Made by a program: the position numbers and the translations under genes
Shown: piece by piece, positions 26,029-33,161 of the stretch
Numbering within the stretch: position 1 is the first letter of the stretch
Layout: each line of letters opens with the position of its first letter
DNA from: Deltaproteobacteria bacterium
GTDB taxonomy: Bacteria > Desulfobacterota > RBG-13-43-22
Assembly: GCA_016208255.1 (NCBI GenBank)
Contig: JACQYK010000039.1
Location: forward strand, 1 to 43,585
DNA length: 43,585 nt
Direction of reading: 5' to 3'
Notes under the pieces: model-generated
The model's input: the letters and a program-made list of their open reading frames with translations, nothing else
Told to the model about the DNA's origin: nothing
Databases searched by the model: none

Positions 26029-27351
26029 ATGCCTGTAGTCAGAATTTCAGACCTTTCCTGGGGTGGGGAGGGAATCAGTCGGATTGAAGGGAAAGTTGTT
26101 TTTATCCCCTATGGACTTCCGGGGGAAATTGTTGAAGTGGAAGTGGTCCGATCCAAAAAAAATTTCAGTCAGGGGAAATTGATCCGTATCCTGGAACCTT
26201 CCCCGGACCGGGTCGAGCCGCTCTGCCCCTTTTACCAGAACTGCGGGGGATGTCAACTCCAGCACCTGGCCTTTCAGAGGCAGATCCGGGAAAAAGAAAG
26301 ACTTTTCAAGCAAGCGCTGAATCATGCCCTGAAAGCGGAAGAAATCCTGGTTCATCCCTCCCTGCTATCCCCTTCCGGATTCGGTTACCGTCACCGTCTT
26401 CAACTCAAAACAGCTTGGGAAAACCACCGGTTTAAACTTGGCTTTTTTAAAGCTAAAAGTTGCCAGGTGGTCTCTATAAACCGCTGTTTACTGGCTAATA
26501 AAGCGACCAATGCGGTCTTGGAGCCCCTCAGAGAAAAAATGCAGATTCTGGGTTATGAAGGCTGGTCGCCGGATATCGAGCTCCAGATCTTTGAAGACCC
26601 TCATAAAGGTGGAATTGTCTTTAGTTCCCCTTATCGGATCGCCCCTACCCGACAGATAAAGGTCATCAAAGAACTCCGGGAAATACCCGGCCTGAGCTAC
26701 CTAGTATTCCGGGACACCAATCCTATCCTGGAGTCCGGAGGATTCCATTTATTTCAAAAAAAAGACAGCCCGGAATACCTTCTGCCAGTTGATCCAGCCG
26801 GGCTTTCAAAAGATATCCGCTTGTCCTGTTTCCCGGGAGTCTTTACCCAGATCAATTTGGAGTTGAACCGGCGGTTGATAAGCTGGTTGGTTTGTTTAAA
26901 TTTATTTGATCCGCAAGACACGGTCCTGGACCTCTATTGCGGCTTAGGCAATTTTTCCCTGCCCCTGGCCCTCCGGGTTAAAGAGGTCATCGGTCTTGAG
27001 GTCGTCCCCCAGGCCGTGGCCAATGCCCGCTGGAACCAGGAAATCAACCGAATCTCTAACTGCTCTTTTATTGAGGCCCAAGCCGAAGAGGCGGTCCATC
27101 AGTTAAAAATGCTGGACAAGACTGTTTCCTGGGTTATCCTGGATCCTCCTCGAACCGGCGCCCAGGAATTGATCCCCATGTTTGCTTCAGGGGACTTAAA
27201 GGGAATCCTCTATATTTCCTGCAATCCCATGACCCTTTTCAGAGACCTGGCCCTGTTGGCCTCAAAAGGATGGAAAGTTAAATGGTCTCAACCCCTTGAC
27301 TTTTTCCCCCAAACCTTCCACCTGGAAAGTGTCACTTTATTAACAAAATAA
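26029..27351 (+). CDS. rlmD: 23S rRNA (uracil-5-)-methyltransferase, RumA type
   Basis: 440 residues from the ATG at 26029. A TTG at 26020 with AAAGG four bases upstream is an alternative adding three residues. N-terminal TRAM domain, then the iron-sulfur motif CPFYQNCGGCQLQHL, the SAM site VLDLYCGLGNFSLPLA, the uracil-methylation motif DPPRTGAQE, and the catalytic cysteine in YISCNPMTLFRDL. Forms m5U in 23S rRNA. RlmD versus RlmC/RlmCD specificity is not decidable from sequence alone. Confidence 0.9.
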   Translation: MPVVRISDLSWGGEGISRIEGKVVFIPYGLPGEIVEVEVVRSKKNFSQGKLIRILEPSPDRVEPLCPFYQNCGGCQLQHLAFQRQIREKERLFKQALNHALKAEEILVHPSLLSPSGFGYRHRLQLKTAWENHRFKLGFFKAKSCQVVSINRCLLANKATNAVLEPLREKMQILGYEGWSPDIELQIFEDPHKGGIVFSSPYRIAPTRQIKVIKELREIPGLSYLVFRDTNPILESGGFHLFQKKDSPEYLLPVDPAGLSKDIRLSCFPGVFTQINLELNRRLISWLVCLNLFDPQDTVLDLYCGLGNFSLPLALRVKEVIGLEVVPQAVANARWNQEINRISNCSFIEAQAEEAVHQLKMLDKTVSWVILDPPRTGAQELIPMFASGDLKGILYISCNPMTLFRDLALLASKGWKVKWSQPLDFFPQTFHLESVTLLTK

Positions 27352-27436
27352 GAGACCGGGATTAAAGGCAATCTATCCGGATTTTCCTGAAAACTGACGA
27401 AGAGGGAAAGACTTAAGGAGTTAAGAATTTAAAGAT

Positions 27437-27934
27437 TCAAGGAAATGTTTTTTTGAACCATTTTTCGATAGTTTTTTCTCCGGTATGGAGAACCAGGGGA
27501 AGGGCGGCCTCGACCGAGGGGGAAAGATCGAGGCCGTAATCAATGATTTCCGGCTCAATACCGATGATTGATACCTCCGGAGACCTGGTCTGGTCGATCA
27601 TCCGCAGGGCCTGAACAATAGATAGCTCATGCAAAGACGCTGGAACCGGTCCGCCGTCCAGCTCTTCTATAGAGGGGACCCAATAGACCGTCCCCGGGGA
27701 CCCGCCGGCCTTCATGGCATCGATCAGCAAAATTTTTTCCGCCCATTCCAAAAGATGGAGGGCATCCAGGACGGCGCATCCCACCTCAACCGCCCGGTAC
27801 CTGTTGTCTGCCGACTTTTGAAATCGTCTTACCGCATGGACTCCCACTCCGTCATCCCGGAGGAGAAGATTGCCGAGCCCGGCAATAAGGATCTTCGGCT
27901 TTTTTGTTCTTCTCCTCCGTTTTTTTCCGGCCAT
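27437..27934 (-). CDS. Hydrogenase maturation endopeptidase (HybD/HyaD family)
   Basis: 165 residues. Cuts the C-terminal tail off the [NiFe] hydrogenase large subunit after nickel insertion. Family pattern: ILIAGLGNLLLRDDGVGVHAV with the nickel-sensing acid as Asp, LLIDAMKAGG, and SLHELSIVQ with the metal His. The very basic N-terminus (GKKRRRRTKK) is unusual. Thirteen bases after the large subunit, with GGAAGA ahead of the ATG, so cotranscribed with it. Confidence 0.92.
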   Translation of the reverse strand: MAGKKRRRRTKKPKILIAGLGNLLLRDDGVGVHAVRRFQKSADNRYRAVEVGCAVLDALHLLEWAEKILLIDAMKAGGSPGTVYWVPSIEELDGGPVPASLHELSIVQALRMIDQTRSPEVSIIGIEPEIIDYGLDLSPSVEAALPLVLHTGEKTIEKWFKKTFP

Positions 27935-27947
27935 ACTGGTCTTCCAA

Positions 27948-29384
27948 TTACCGATATCCGGCTATGACCTGCACCTTGGTCTTCGCTTTGGGGCGGGACA
28001 CATGGACTGCGCAGGAAAGACAGGGGTCGAAAGAGTGAATGACCCTCAGGACCTCGATGGGCTGATCCACGCTGATCACCGGAGTGTTGATCAGGGCCTT
28101 CTCGATAGGCCCTAATTTGCCGGTGTCATCTCTGGGAGAGGCATTCCAACAGGTGGGAGTAACGATCTGATAGCTTGAAATCTTCCCCGAGGCCATCTGC
28201 ATCCAGTGTCCTAAAGCTCCCCGGGGTGCTTCGGTCAGTCCATAAGAAGAAGCCGTTGCCGGAATCCGGGGCCTGGTAAAAACCGACCCCGTAACCTGGA
28301 TTTGATTTACCCAGGACTGAAGGGCTTGGGCGATCTTTAAGGTCTCCTCGGCCCGGGCCTGATGCCGGTCCATAACCGAGATCCCCTGCTGATAATCCCC
28401 ATTGACCCACATGCGGGCCAGGGGCCCGACTTCAAAAGGGGCACCGGCGTACCGGGGGGCCTTGAGCCAGGAATAGGCCCCGTTCTTCGGATACTGGGGC
28501 AGGGTTTGACCCGAGGCGGGTTTGAGATTGGTCGAGGAATTATTATACCAGGAATATTTGACCGTCTCTGTGATCTGGTTTAGATCTACAGGGCTCACAG
28601 CTTGGGCACCGTTAACCGACAGGCCCCGTTTAAGGAGTTTATGATTGCCGACTGAATCCAGGTCGAAGACCCCGAAGGCCAGCAAGTTGCCGTACCCCTC
28701 GCCGATGGCGATATAATCCATATAGACCTGTTTCAAAGCAGCCACATCCGGCAGATAAACATTGTTGATGAAAGGGATCAACTCATTAAGGTAGGCCTTA
28801 AACTTGGTCACGCGGTCGGCCCTTGGCGTAGTAGTAAAACCGCCAGCAATATAGGTAGGCGGATCGGGCATACGCCCTCCGAAAAGGGCGCCCATTTCAT
28901 GGGCCTTGCGGGTCATTTCGATAGCCGTTACATAATGGTTGACCAGGGTGGTCGCCGCCGATCCGGTGATCCGTTTATCCACGTTCCAGGAAGGCTGCCA
29001 GGGAGCCATACCCGGTCCCTCTATGTAATCCATAACGGCCAGATGATAAAAGTGCAGGATATGGGACTGGATAAAGTTGGCGCCCAGCACCAGATTGCGC
29101 ATGATTCGGGCATTATTGGGCGGGGTCACCTTAAAGGCCTGGTCCTGGGCCATAACCGAGGCCATGCCCTGCGGAACCGGGCATACCCCACAGATTCTTT
29201 GGGTAATATGCTGTGCGTCTTGAGGGTCCCGGCCTTTAAGAATTTGCTCAAAACCTCGAAACAGGGTTCCGGTGGCCCGGGCATCAACGACCTGTTGGGT
29301 GTTGTTGACCTTGTCCACGGTTACTTCTATCTTCAGATGTCCTTCCAGCCGGGTTACGGGATCGATGATCTTAATTGTTGCCAT
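27948..29384 (-). CDS. [NiFe] hydrogenase large subunit (periplasmic uptake type)
   Basis: 478 residues from the ATG at 29384, which has GGAGG upstream. A start at 29438 lacks one. Nickel ligands in RICGVCPVPQG near the N-terminus and DPCLSCAVH near the C-terminus. The latter has Cys, so it is not a selenoprotein. A tail of about 17 residues after the His (VSRPKAKTKVQVIAGYR) is the expected substrate of the downstream protease. H2 oxidation is the likely direction for this class. No hyp maturation genes or cytochrome partner lie in the window. Confidence 0.95.
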   Translation of the reverse strand: MATIKIIDPVTRLEGHLKIEVTVDKVNNTQQVVDARATGTLFRGFEQILKGRDPQDAQHITQRICGVCPVPQGMASVMAQDQAFKVTPPNNARIMRNLVLGANFIQSHILHFYHLAVMDYIEGPGMAPWQPSWNVDKRITGSAATTLVNHYVTAIEMTRKAHEMGALFGGRMPDPPTYIAGGFTTTPRADRVTKFKAYLNELIPFINNVYLPDVAALKQVYMDYIAIGEGYGNLLAFGVFDLDSVGNHKLLKRGLSVNGAQAVSPVDLNQITETVKYSWYNNSSTNLKPASGQTLPQYPKNGAYSWLKAPRYAGAPFEVGPLARMWVNGDYQQGISVMDRHQARAEETLKIAQALQSWVNQIQVTGSVFTRPRIPATASSYGLTEAPRGALGHWMQMASGKISSYQIVTPTCWNASPRDDTGKLGPIEKALINTPVISVDQPIEVLRVIHSFDPCLSCAVHVSRPKAKTKVQVIAGYR

Positions 29385-29454
29385 ATTTTCTCCTCCGTAT
29401 TTAATATAAAAATAGGGCTCATCACTCAACGAGCTCAATTATCATCCATGGTGT

Positions 29455-29488
29455 TGTCACGCCACCAAAAGCGTGGCATGGCGGATTA
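29455..29488 (+). repeat. AAAAG-loop hairpin repeat, copy 1 (within hydrogenase operon)
   Basis: Stem GCCAC/GTGGC around CAAAAGC, followed by ATGGCGG and TTAA. The small-subunit stop codon (29486-29488) lies in its conserved right end. Relatives are at 31994-32030, 32114-32145 and 35313-35350 (inverted). Confidence 0.65.
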
Positions 29489-30377
29489 ACGATTATCTTT
29501 GTAGAACGATTTAGTACCGGAAAAGGTAGGTTCCGTACATCCTATACAGGGGGCATTGGCATCGACACACCAATTGACCTTGTTGTTCCATAGTGCCGTA
29601 GGGCAATTTCCCCGGGTTTCCGGTCCCCGACAGCCCAATTCTTTTAAACAGCGCTTGTCAATACCATAGGTATTGGCTTTATCTTCTTCTTTACGGGGAC
29701 ACTGATCATGAACCTTTTTGTTAAACAGACTCCTGGGACGTCCGAAGGAATCCAAGGACACCGGATTATTAAGAAGGAGTTGAGCCACGGTCCAGACAAT
29801 CCAATCGGGGTGCGGGGGACAACCGGCAATATTGATTGTAGTTTTCCCGGTCACGGCCTTGACCCCCTTAATGCCGGCCGGATTCGGGGGAGCGGCCGGA
29901 ATTCCTCCCCAGGCGGCACAGGTCCCTATCGAGAGGATTGCAGTGGCTTTACCAGCCAGGGTCCGGACGGCATCTTGAAAAGTCACCTCGATCCCGTTAT
30001 AGGTCCAGGCCCAACATTCCATTAAAAGCGGTGGGCACCCCTCCCTCCACGGCCAGTACGTAACCCCCCATTTTGTATACGGCTTCCGCTTCAGCTACTG
30101 CCTCCTGTCCGGCAGAAGCCATAAGGGTCGGGTGATAGACCAAATTGACGGCATCTATTAAGACATTGGCTGCAGTTTGAGGGCTGGTACTGGAAATCCG
30201 GTTTAAAAATGACTCTGAACATCCGGTGCAGCTGCCACCCTGCAGCCAGATGACCGCCGGTCCATTGGGGTTGGCCAGGGCCTTTTCCAGAAGCCCCAAA
30301 TCGGTCATGCTTAATCCCAGTGCACCTGCTCCAATTCCGCAATATTTCAAGAAATCCCGTCGTGATACATTCGGCAT
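29486..30377 (-). pseudogene. [NiFe] hydrogenase small subunit, interrupted by a frameshift
   Basis: Two overlapping frames together encode one small subunit. The first (30377 to 29997, 126 aa) has a Tat signal SRRDFLKYCGIGAGALG and the proximal-cluster motif GGSCTGCSESF. The second (30022 to 29486, 178 aa) continues with WAWTYNGIEVTFQDAV, IGTCAAWGGIPAA, GCPPHPDW and the medial/distal cluster cysteines (CLKELGCRGP, GNCPTALWNN, CIGCTEP). The break lies near 30005-30022, where one extra or two missing bases separate TAFNG from CWAW. No C-terminal anchor helix, so a soluble periplasmic enzyme. Good AAGGAGG before the ATG. A sequence error is as likely as a true mutation. Confidence 0.88.
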
Positions 30378-30411
30378 ACGCTTTCCTCCTTTGCCTATAT
30401 TAAAATTAAAT

Positions 30412-30436
30412 ATGTTCGACTAAAATAGTCGAGTAA
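30412..30436. promoter_or_regulatory. IscR type-1-like operator upstream of hydrogenase operon
   Basis: Perfect inverted repeat TCGACTA-AAA-TAGTCGA (30416-30432) centred about 47 bases before the hydrogenase start. It fits the core YYGACTRWWWYAGTCRR of the E. coli IscR type-1 motif, and 22 of the 25 motif positions agree by my reading. A regulator of the same family is encoded next door (31220-31660). Confidence 0.7.
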
Positions 30437-30604
30437 TACACTACTAATTTAATCATGTATAAACTTTTGCAAGCAAAAAGGATGCCATCACAAAAAGATT
30501 TAATTTGGATAATAATTCAAGGTAATTTACATTTTTTTTAACCAAGAGATTTTATTAAAGAGGCAAAAAATAGTAATTTTTAAAGTTTTCCCTTCGCTTA
30601 ACTG

Positions 30605-30905
30605 TAGTTATTTTCATACGGTTTGCTGACGGGATGTCAAGCGGGGCTGTGGCTCTCCCAGGCCCGGGCCGACCATCCTCGATTCGTTGATGTTAGAAGA
30701 CTGATGGACTCGTAAGAAGTCCATCAACAGTCCGAGGACGATTAAGTCCCGGTCCCGCCTTTGGCGGTATGGAACCACTTGAATTCACTTCAAATAGTGG
30801 GAGAGTCCCGCTAAGGCGGGATTTCCCGCCTCCTGAAAAGTCGTTTTTGACTTTTTACGAGGTTATCAAGAGTGAGGGACTCCTCATTCGTGGCGCCACG
30901 GCCTG
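30605..30905. repeat. Hairpin-dense spacer upstream of the hydrogenase operon
   Basis: The 842-base gap 30378-31219 has no credible gene. This part holds several stem-loops: GATGGACT/AGTCCATC near 30702, CCGCC-TTT-GGCGG near 30757, TCCCGC-TAA-GCGGGA near 30812 and AAAAGTC-loop-GACTTTT near 30836. The TCCCGCC/GGCGGGA type also occurs in the 8.7 and 12.2 kb elements. Confidence 0.6.
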
Positions 30906-30960
30906 CCTTGTGCAGGCATCACGCCCTCGGTGGGGCCTTATTATTTAATATTATTAATTA

Positions 30961-31114
30961 GTTCTCATCCTGAAAAGACCTTTCCGGATGAGAACACTCC
31001 GATGCCGGCTATGATCTATGGCCAAGAAAATCCTTTGAAAAAGGATTTCTGGCGAGAGCTTCGGGCGGAAATCCAGGTGTTTCCATCCGGAAATTCAAAT
31101 TTCCGGATGGAAAC
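30961..31114. repeat. Cluster of three hairpins including a 36-bp perfect palindrome
   Basis: Hairpin 1: GTTCTCATCC (30961-30970) with GGATGAGAAC (30986-30995). Hairpin 2: AAATCCTTT with AAAGGATTT near 31028-31048. Hairpin 3: 17-bp arms 31079-31095 and 31098-31114 separated by only CA. All three carry ATCC-type arms. They lie downstream of the Rrf2 gene and may act as its terminator region. Confidence 0.75.
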
Positions 31115-31219
31115 TAATTAATCGAGTTAAATAAAAGGCGGGGATTTATCAGGATTTTTTAAAAATGAAAGAAGTTGTTATAATAAAGGAGACGTATCTC
31201 GTTGGTTTCTTAAGAGTCT

Positions 31220-31660
31220 TTAGATTCCCACCCCCCGTTCCTTCGCTTGCTGACAGATTTGATTGATGGTAATCTTGTTAAAGTAGTCCATTAATGTCTT
31301 TGAGGCCCCATCCCAGACTTCGGAAACAACACAGGTTTTTATTCGTTTACAGGGTTTTTTAGAGGTTTTTTGAAGGCCTGAACAAAAAACAAGTCTAATA
31401 TCTTCCCCGTCAATCGCCCTGATGATATCTCCGACAGTGATAGATTGAGGTTTTTTGGCCAGCAGGTACCCGCCAAAAGGTCCCCGGACGCTTTTGATGA
31501 TCCCGGCCTTTTTGAATTTCTTAAAAATTTGTTCAAGATATCTTGCCGAAATTTCTTGTCTTGCTGAGATTTGCTTAATTCGGGAAGGAATTTCTGATTG
31601 GTTATAGGCGAGGTCGCAAATAGCTCTGAGACCATATCGAATTTTTGTAGAAATTCTCAT
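31220..31660 (-). CDS. Rrf2 family regulator, IscR-like with three cysteines
   Basis: 146 residues. Winged helix-turn-helix at the N-terminus (MRISTKIRYGLRAICDLA, ISARYLEQIFKKFKKAGII, VRGPFGGYLLAK). Cys93, Cys104 and Cys110 lie where IscR binds its [2Fe-2S] cluster, although the first spacing is wider (ten residues between Cys93 and Cys104). Glu43 in SARYLEQ matches IscR Glu43, which matters for reading type-1 sites. The only type-1-like site seen is before the hydrogenase operon, so that operon is the predicted target. A 7-bp hairpin overlaps its own ribosome site and start codon. Confidence 0.88.
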   Translation of the reverse strand: MRISTKIRYGLRAICDLAYNQSEIPSRIKQISARQEISARYLEQIFKKFKKAGIIKSVRGPFGGYLLAKKPQSITVGDIIRAIDGEDIRLVFCSGLQKTSKKPCKRIKTCVVSEVWDGASKTLMDYFNKITINQICQQAKERGVGI

Positions 31661-31678
31661 TCTAATCCCCTATTAGAA
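31660..31678 (-). promoter_or_regulatory. Inverted repeat over the Rrf2 start codon and ribosome site
   Basis: TTCTAAT (31660-31666) and ATTAGAA (31672-31678) flank a 5-base loop that on the mRNA reads AGGGG, the likely Shine-Dalgarno sequence. It could be an autoregulatory operator or an RNA hairpin. Confidence 0.5.
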
Positions 31679-31750
31679 AATACCTTAATCCGGAGTAGAA
31701 GTTTCCAGGGGGATTCAATCCGAACCGTTATGCCGCGTTTTTGAATGATT

Positions 31751-31813
31751 TTACTTTTAAATTTGCAGTCCTTATAGCCGCCAGATTATAGGAAGATTAA
31801 AGACGGAGGTCAA
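31751..31813 (+). repeat. 63-bp direct repeat, copy 1
   Basis: Matches 32026-32088 without gaps, offset exactly 275. The last 30 bases (31784-31813) are identical, the first 17 nearly so. It lies in the 583-base divergent spacer between the Rrf2 and carD genes. Confidence 0.8.
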
Positions 31814-31993
31814 GGAAGAAAATAACAATAATGATTTTATCCCCTGACCGAAACTTATCTTACTAGTCAGCCTTTCCTAAAGAATCTTAATCTTAAATAA
31901 ATCTAACAGGTTAATATTATAACCAAAGATCTGGCCTGGATCCCCTTTCCTCCTAAATCAGTTCGAAATTTCCGTTCGTCTGACCGTATCGAG

Positions 31994-32030
31994 GTGCCAC
32001 TCCCCAAAAGGCGGGGCATGGCGGTTTACT
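31994..32030 (+). repeat. AAAAG-loop hairpin repeat, copy 2
   Basis: GTGCCACTCCCC-AAAAGGC-GGGGCATGGCGG, followed by TTTA. Stem CCCC/GGGG plus GCCA/TGGC. An inverted, nearly identical copy lies at 35313-35350, and the similarity extends outward to a shared CGATACGGTC/GACCGTATCG end. Confidence 0.75.
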
Positions 32031-32088
32031 TTTAAATTCGCAATTTTAATAGACTGCCGATTATAGGAAGATTAAAGACGGAGGTCAA
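32026..32088 (+). repeat. 63-bp direct repeat, copy 2
   Basis: Second copy of 31751-31813, beginning inside the right end of the AAAAG-loop hairpin repeat. Confidence 0.8.
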
Positions 32089-32113
32089 TGATGAAAATGA
32101 AAAAAAATGACTT

Positions 32114-32145
32114 TGCGCCCACTCCAAAAGCGGCCTGACGGTTTA
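32114..32145 (+). repeat. AAAAG-loop hairpin repeat, degenerate copy 3
   Basis: GCGCCCACTCCAAAAGCGGCC followed by TGACGGTTTAA. Same order of motifs as the other copies, but with a decayed stem. Confidence 0.5.
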
Positions 32146-32178
32146 ATAAGCGATCAAATACATTCTAATTTTTTTCTG

Positions 32179-32236
32179 TTGGGTTTTTACGAGAAAGATG
32201 ATATAATTATAATGTTTAAAAATATAAGCCAGGAGG
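32179..32236 (+). promoter_or_regulatory. carD promoter and ribosome binding site
   Basis: TTGGGT (32179-32184), 17-base spacer, TATAAT (32202-32207). A strong AGGAGG (32231-32236) precedes the ATG at 32244 by seven bases. Confidence 0.65.
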
Positions 32237-32243
32237 TTGCCCC

Positions 32244-32732
32244 ATGATGATATTCAAGGTGGGGGATTTGGCGGTATATCCGGCCCATGGGGTTGGACGG
32301 ATAGAATCCATTGAGGCTCGGAACCTTTACGGTTCTTCTCAGAATTTCTACATTATGCGAATTTTGGAAAACAATATGATTATCATGATCCCGATCAGCA
32401 ATGCCAACAATGTCGGACTTAGGGAAATCATTAAAGAGGAAGAAGTTTCCAAAATTTACAAAATATTGAAGGAGAAAGATGTCGAATTCGACAATCAGAG
32501 CTGGAACAGGCGATACCGGGAATATATGGAAAAAATAAAGACCGGTTCGGTCTATGAAGTCGCCCAAGTCCTGCGCGATCTTTTTTTACTGAAACTGGAA
32601 AAAGAGCTTTCCTTCGGTGAACGGAAAATGCTGGACACGGCCAAGGGCCTTTTGGTTAAGGAAATTTCCATTGCTAAAAAGATGGAAGAAACCAAGGTGG
32701 AAGAAAATATTAAGCGAATTTTTAAAGCTTGA
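32244..32732 (+). CDS. carD: CarD/CdnL family RNA polymerase-binding regulator
   Basis: 162 residues. The N-terminal Tudor-like RNA polymerase beta-binding domain (FKVGDLAVYPAHGVGRIESIE) and a helical C-terminal DNA-minor-groove domain (YREYMEKIKTGSVYEVAQVLRDL - KELSFGERKML) match the CdnL type that stabilises open promoter complexes, especially at rRNA promoters. Length is normal. Own strong promoter. Next genes downstream are the PIN-TRAM membrane protein and rluD, a frequent delta-proteobacterial neighbourhood. Confidence 0.93.
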   Translation: MMIFKVGDLAVYPAHGVGRIESIEARNLYGSSQNFYIMRILENNMIIMIPISNANNVGLREIIKEEEVSKIYKILKEKDVEFDNQSWNRRYREYMEKIKTGSVYEVAQVLRDLFLLKLEKELSFGERKMLDTAKGLLVKEISIAKKMEETKVEENIKRIFKA

Positions 32733-32929
32733 AAAAGTTTGGGCGCTTTTTCAGTATCGCAAAAAATTTTCGAATTCCTTTCTTTCTTCTTCACCCGGAC
32801 GAACCTAAAAAGGAGCTTTTATTTCCGGACCGGCCTGTTGTTGTAACCCTAAAATTTCTTCAACTTTTTTTCCTGCCTGACTCGGGAACAATGTCGGTAG
32901 GGCATTGGGCGCGAGCAAAATCGTCATGG

Positions 32930-33000
32930 CCCGCCAGGGGCGTGACATCGCGAAGCCTGAAAACAGGAATAGTCGAAGGATGACCTCGAATCCTGTTTTC
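32930..33000 (+). repeat. GAAAAYA hairpin repeat, copy A
   Basis: CCCGCCAGGGGCGTGACA (32930-32947), then stem GAAAACAGGA (32959-32968) with TCCTGTTTTC (32991-33000), enclosing TCGA-AGG / CCTCGA with loop ATGA. It lies in the 429-base gap between carD and the PIN-TRAM gene. The rest of that gap shows no credible gene. Confidence 0.72.
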
Positions 33001-33161
33001 GCAATAAACAACCAAGGCAATCTTAAAATGCCTTAGATATAAGTATATTATCAGGTTTTTGCGGTTTTTTCATTAATTTCCGGAAAAGGTTTGCTAAGCA
33101 GTTTCCAGTTGAAGTAAGGTGATTCTTTATTCTAATCGCTCAATGGAAGGAGGTGAAAAAA

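Noticed and set aside
30930-31121. Plus-strand open frame of 63 codons in the hydrogenase upstream spacer
   Set aside because: It spans three hairpins, lacks a ribosome site and resembles no protein.
32805-33020. Minus-strand open frame of 71 codons behind carD
   Set aside because: Its first half is the GAAAAYA hairpin repeat; no ribosome site. A decayed gene cannot be excluded but is not supported.
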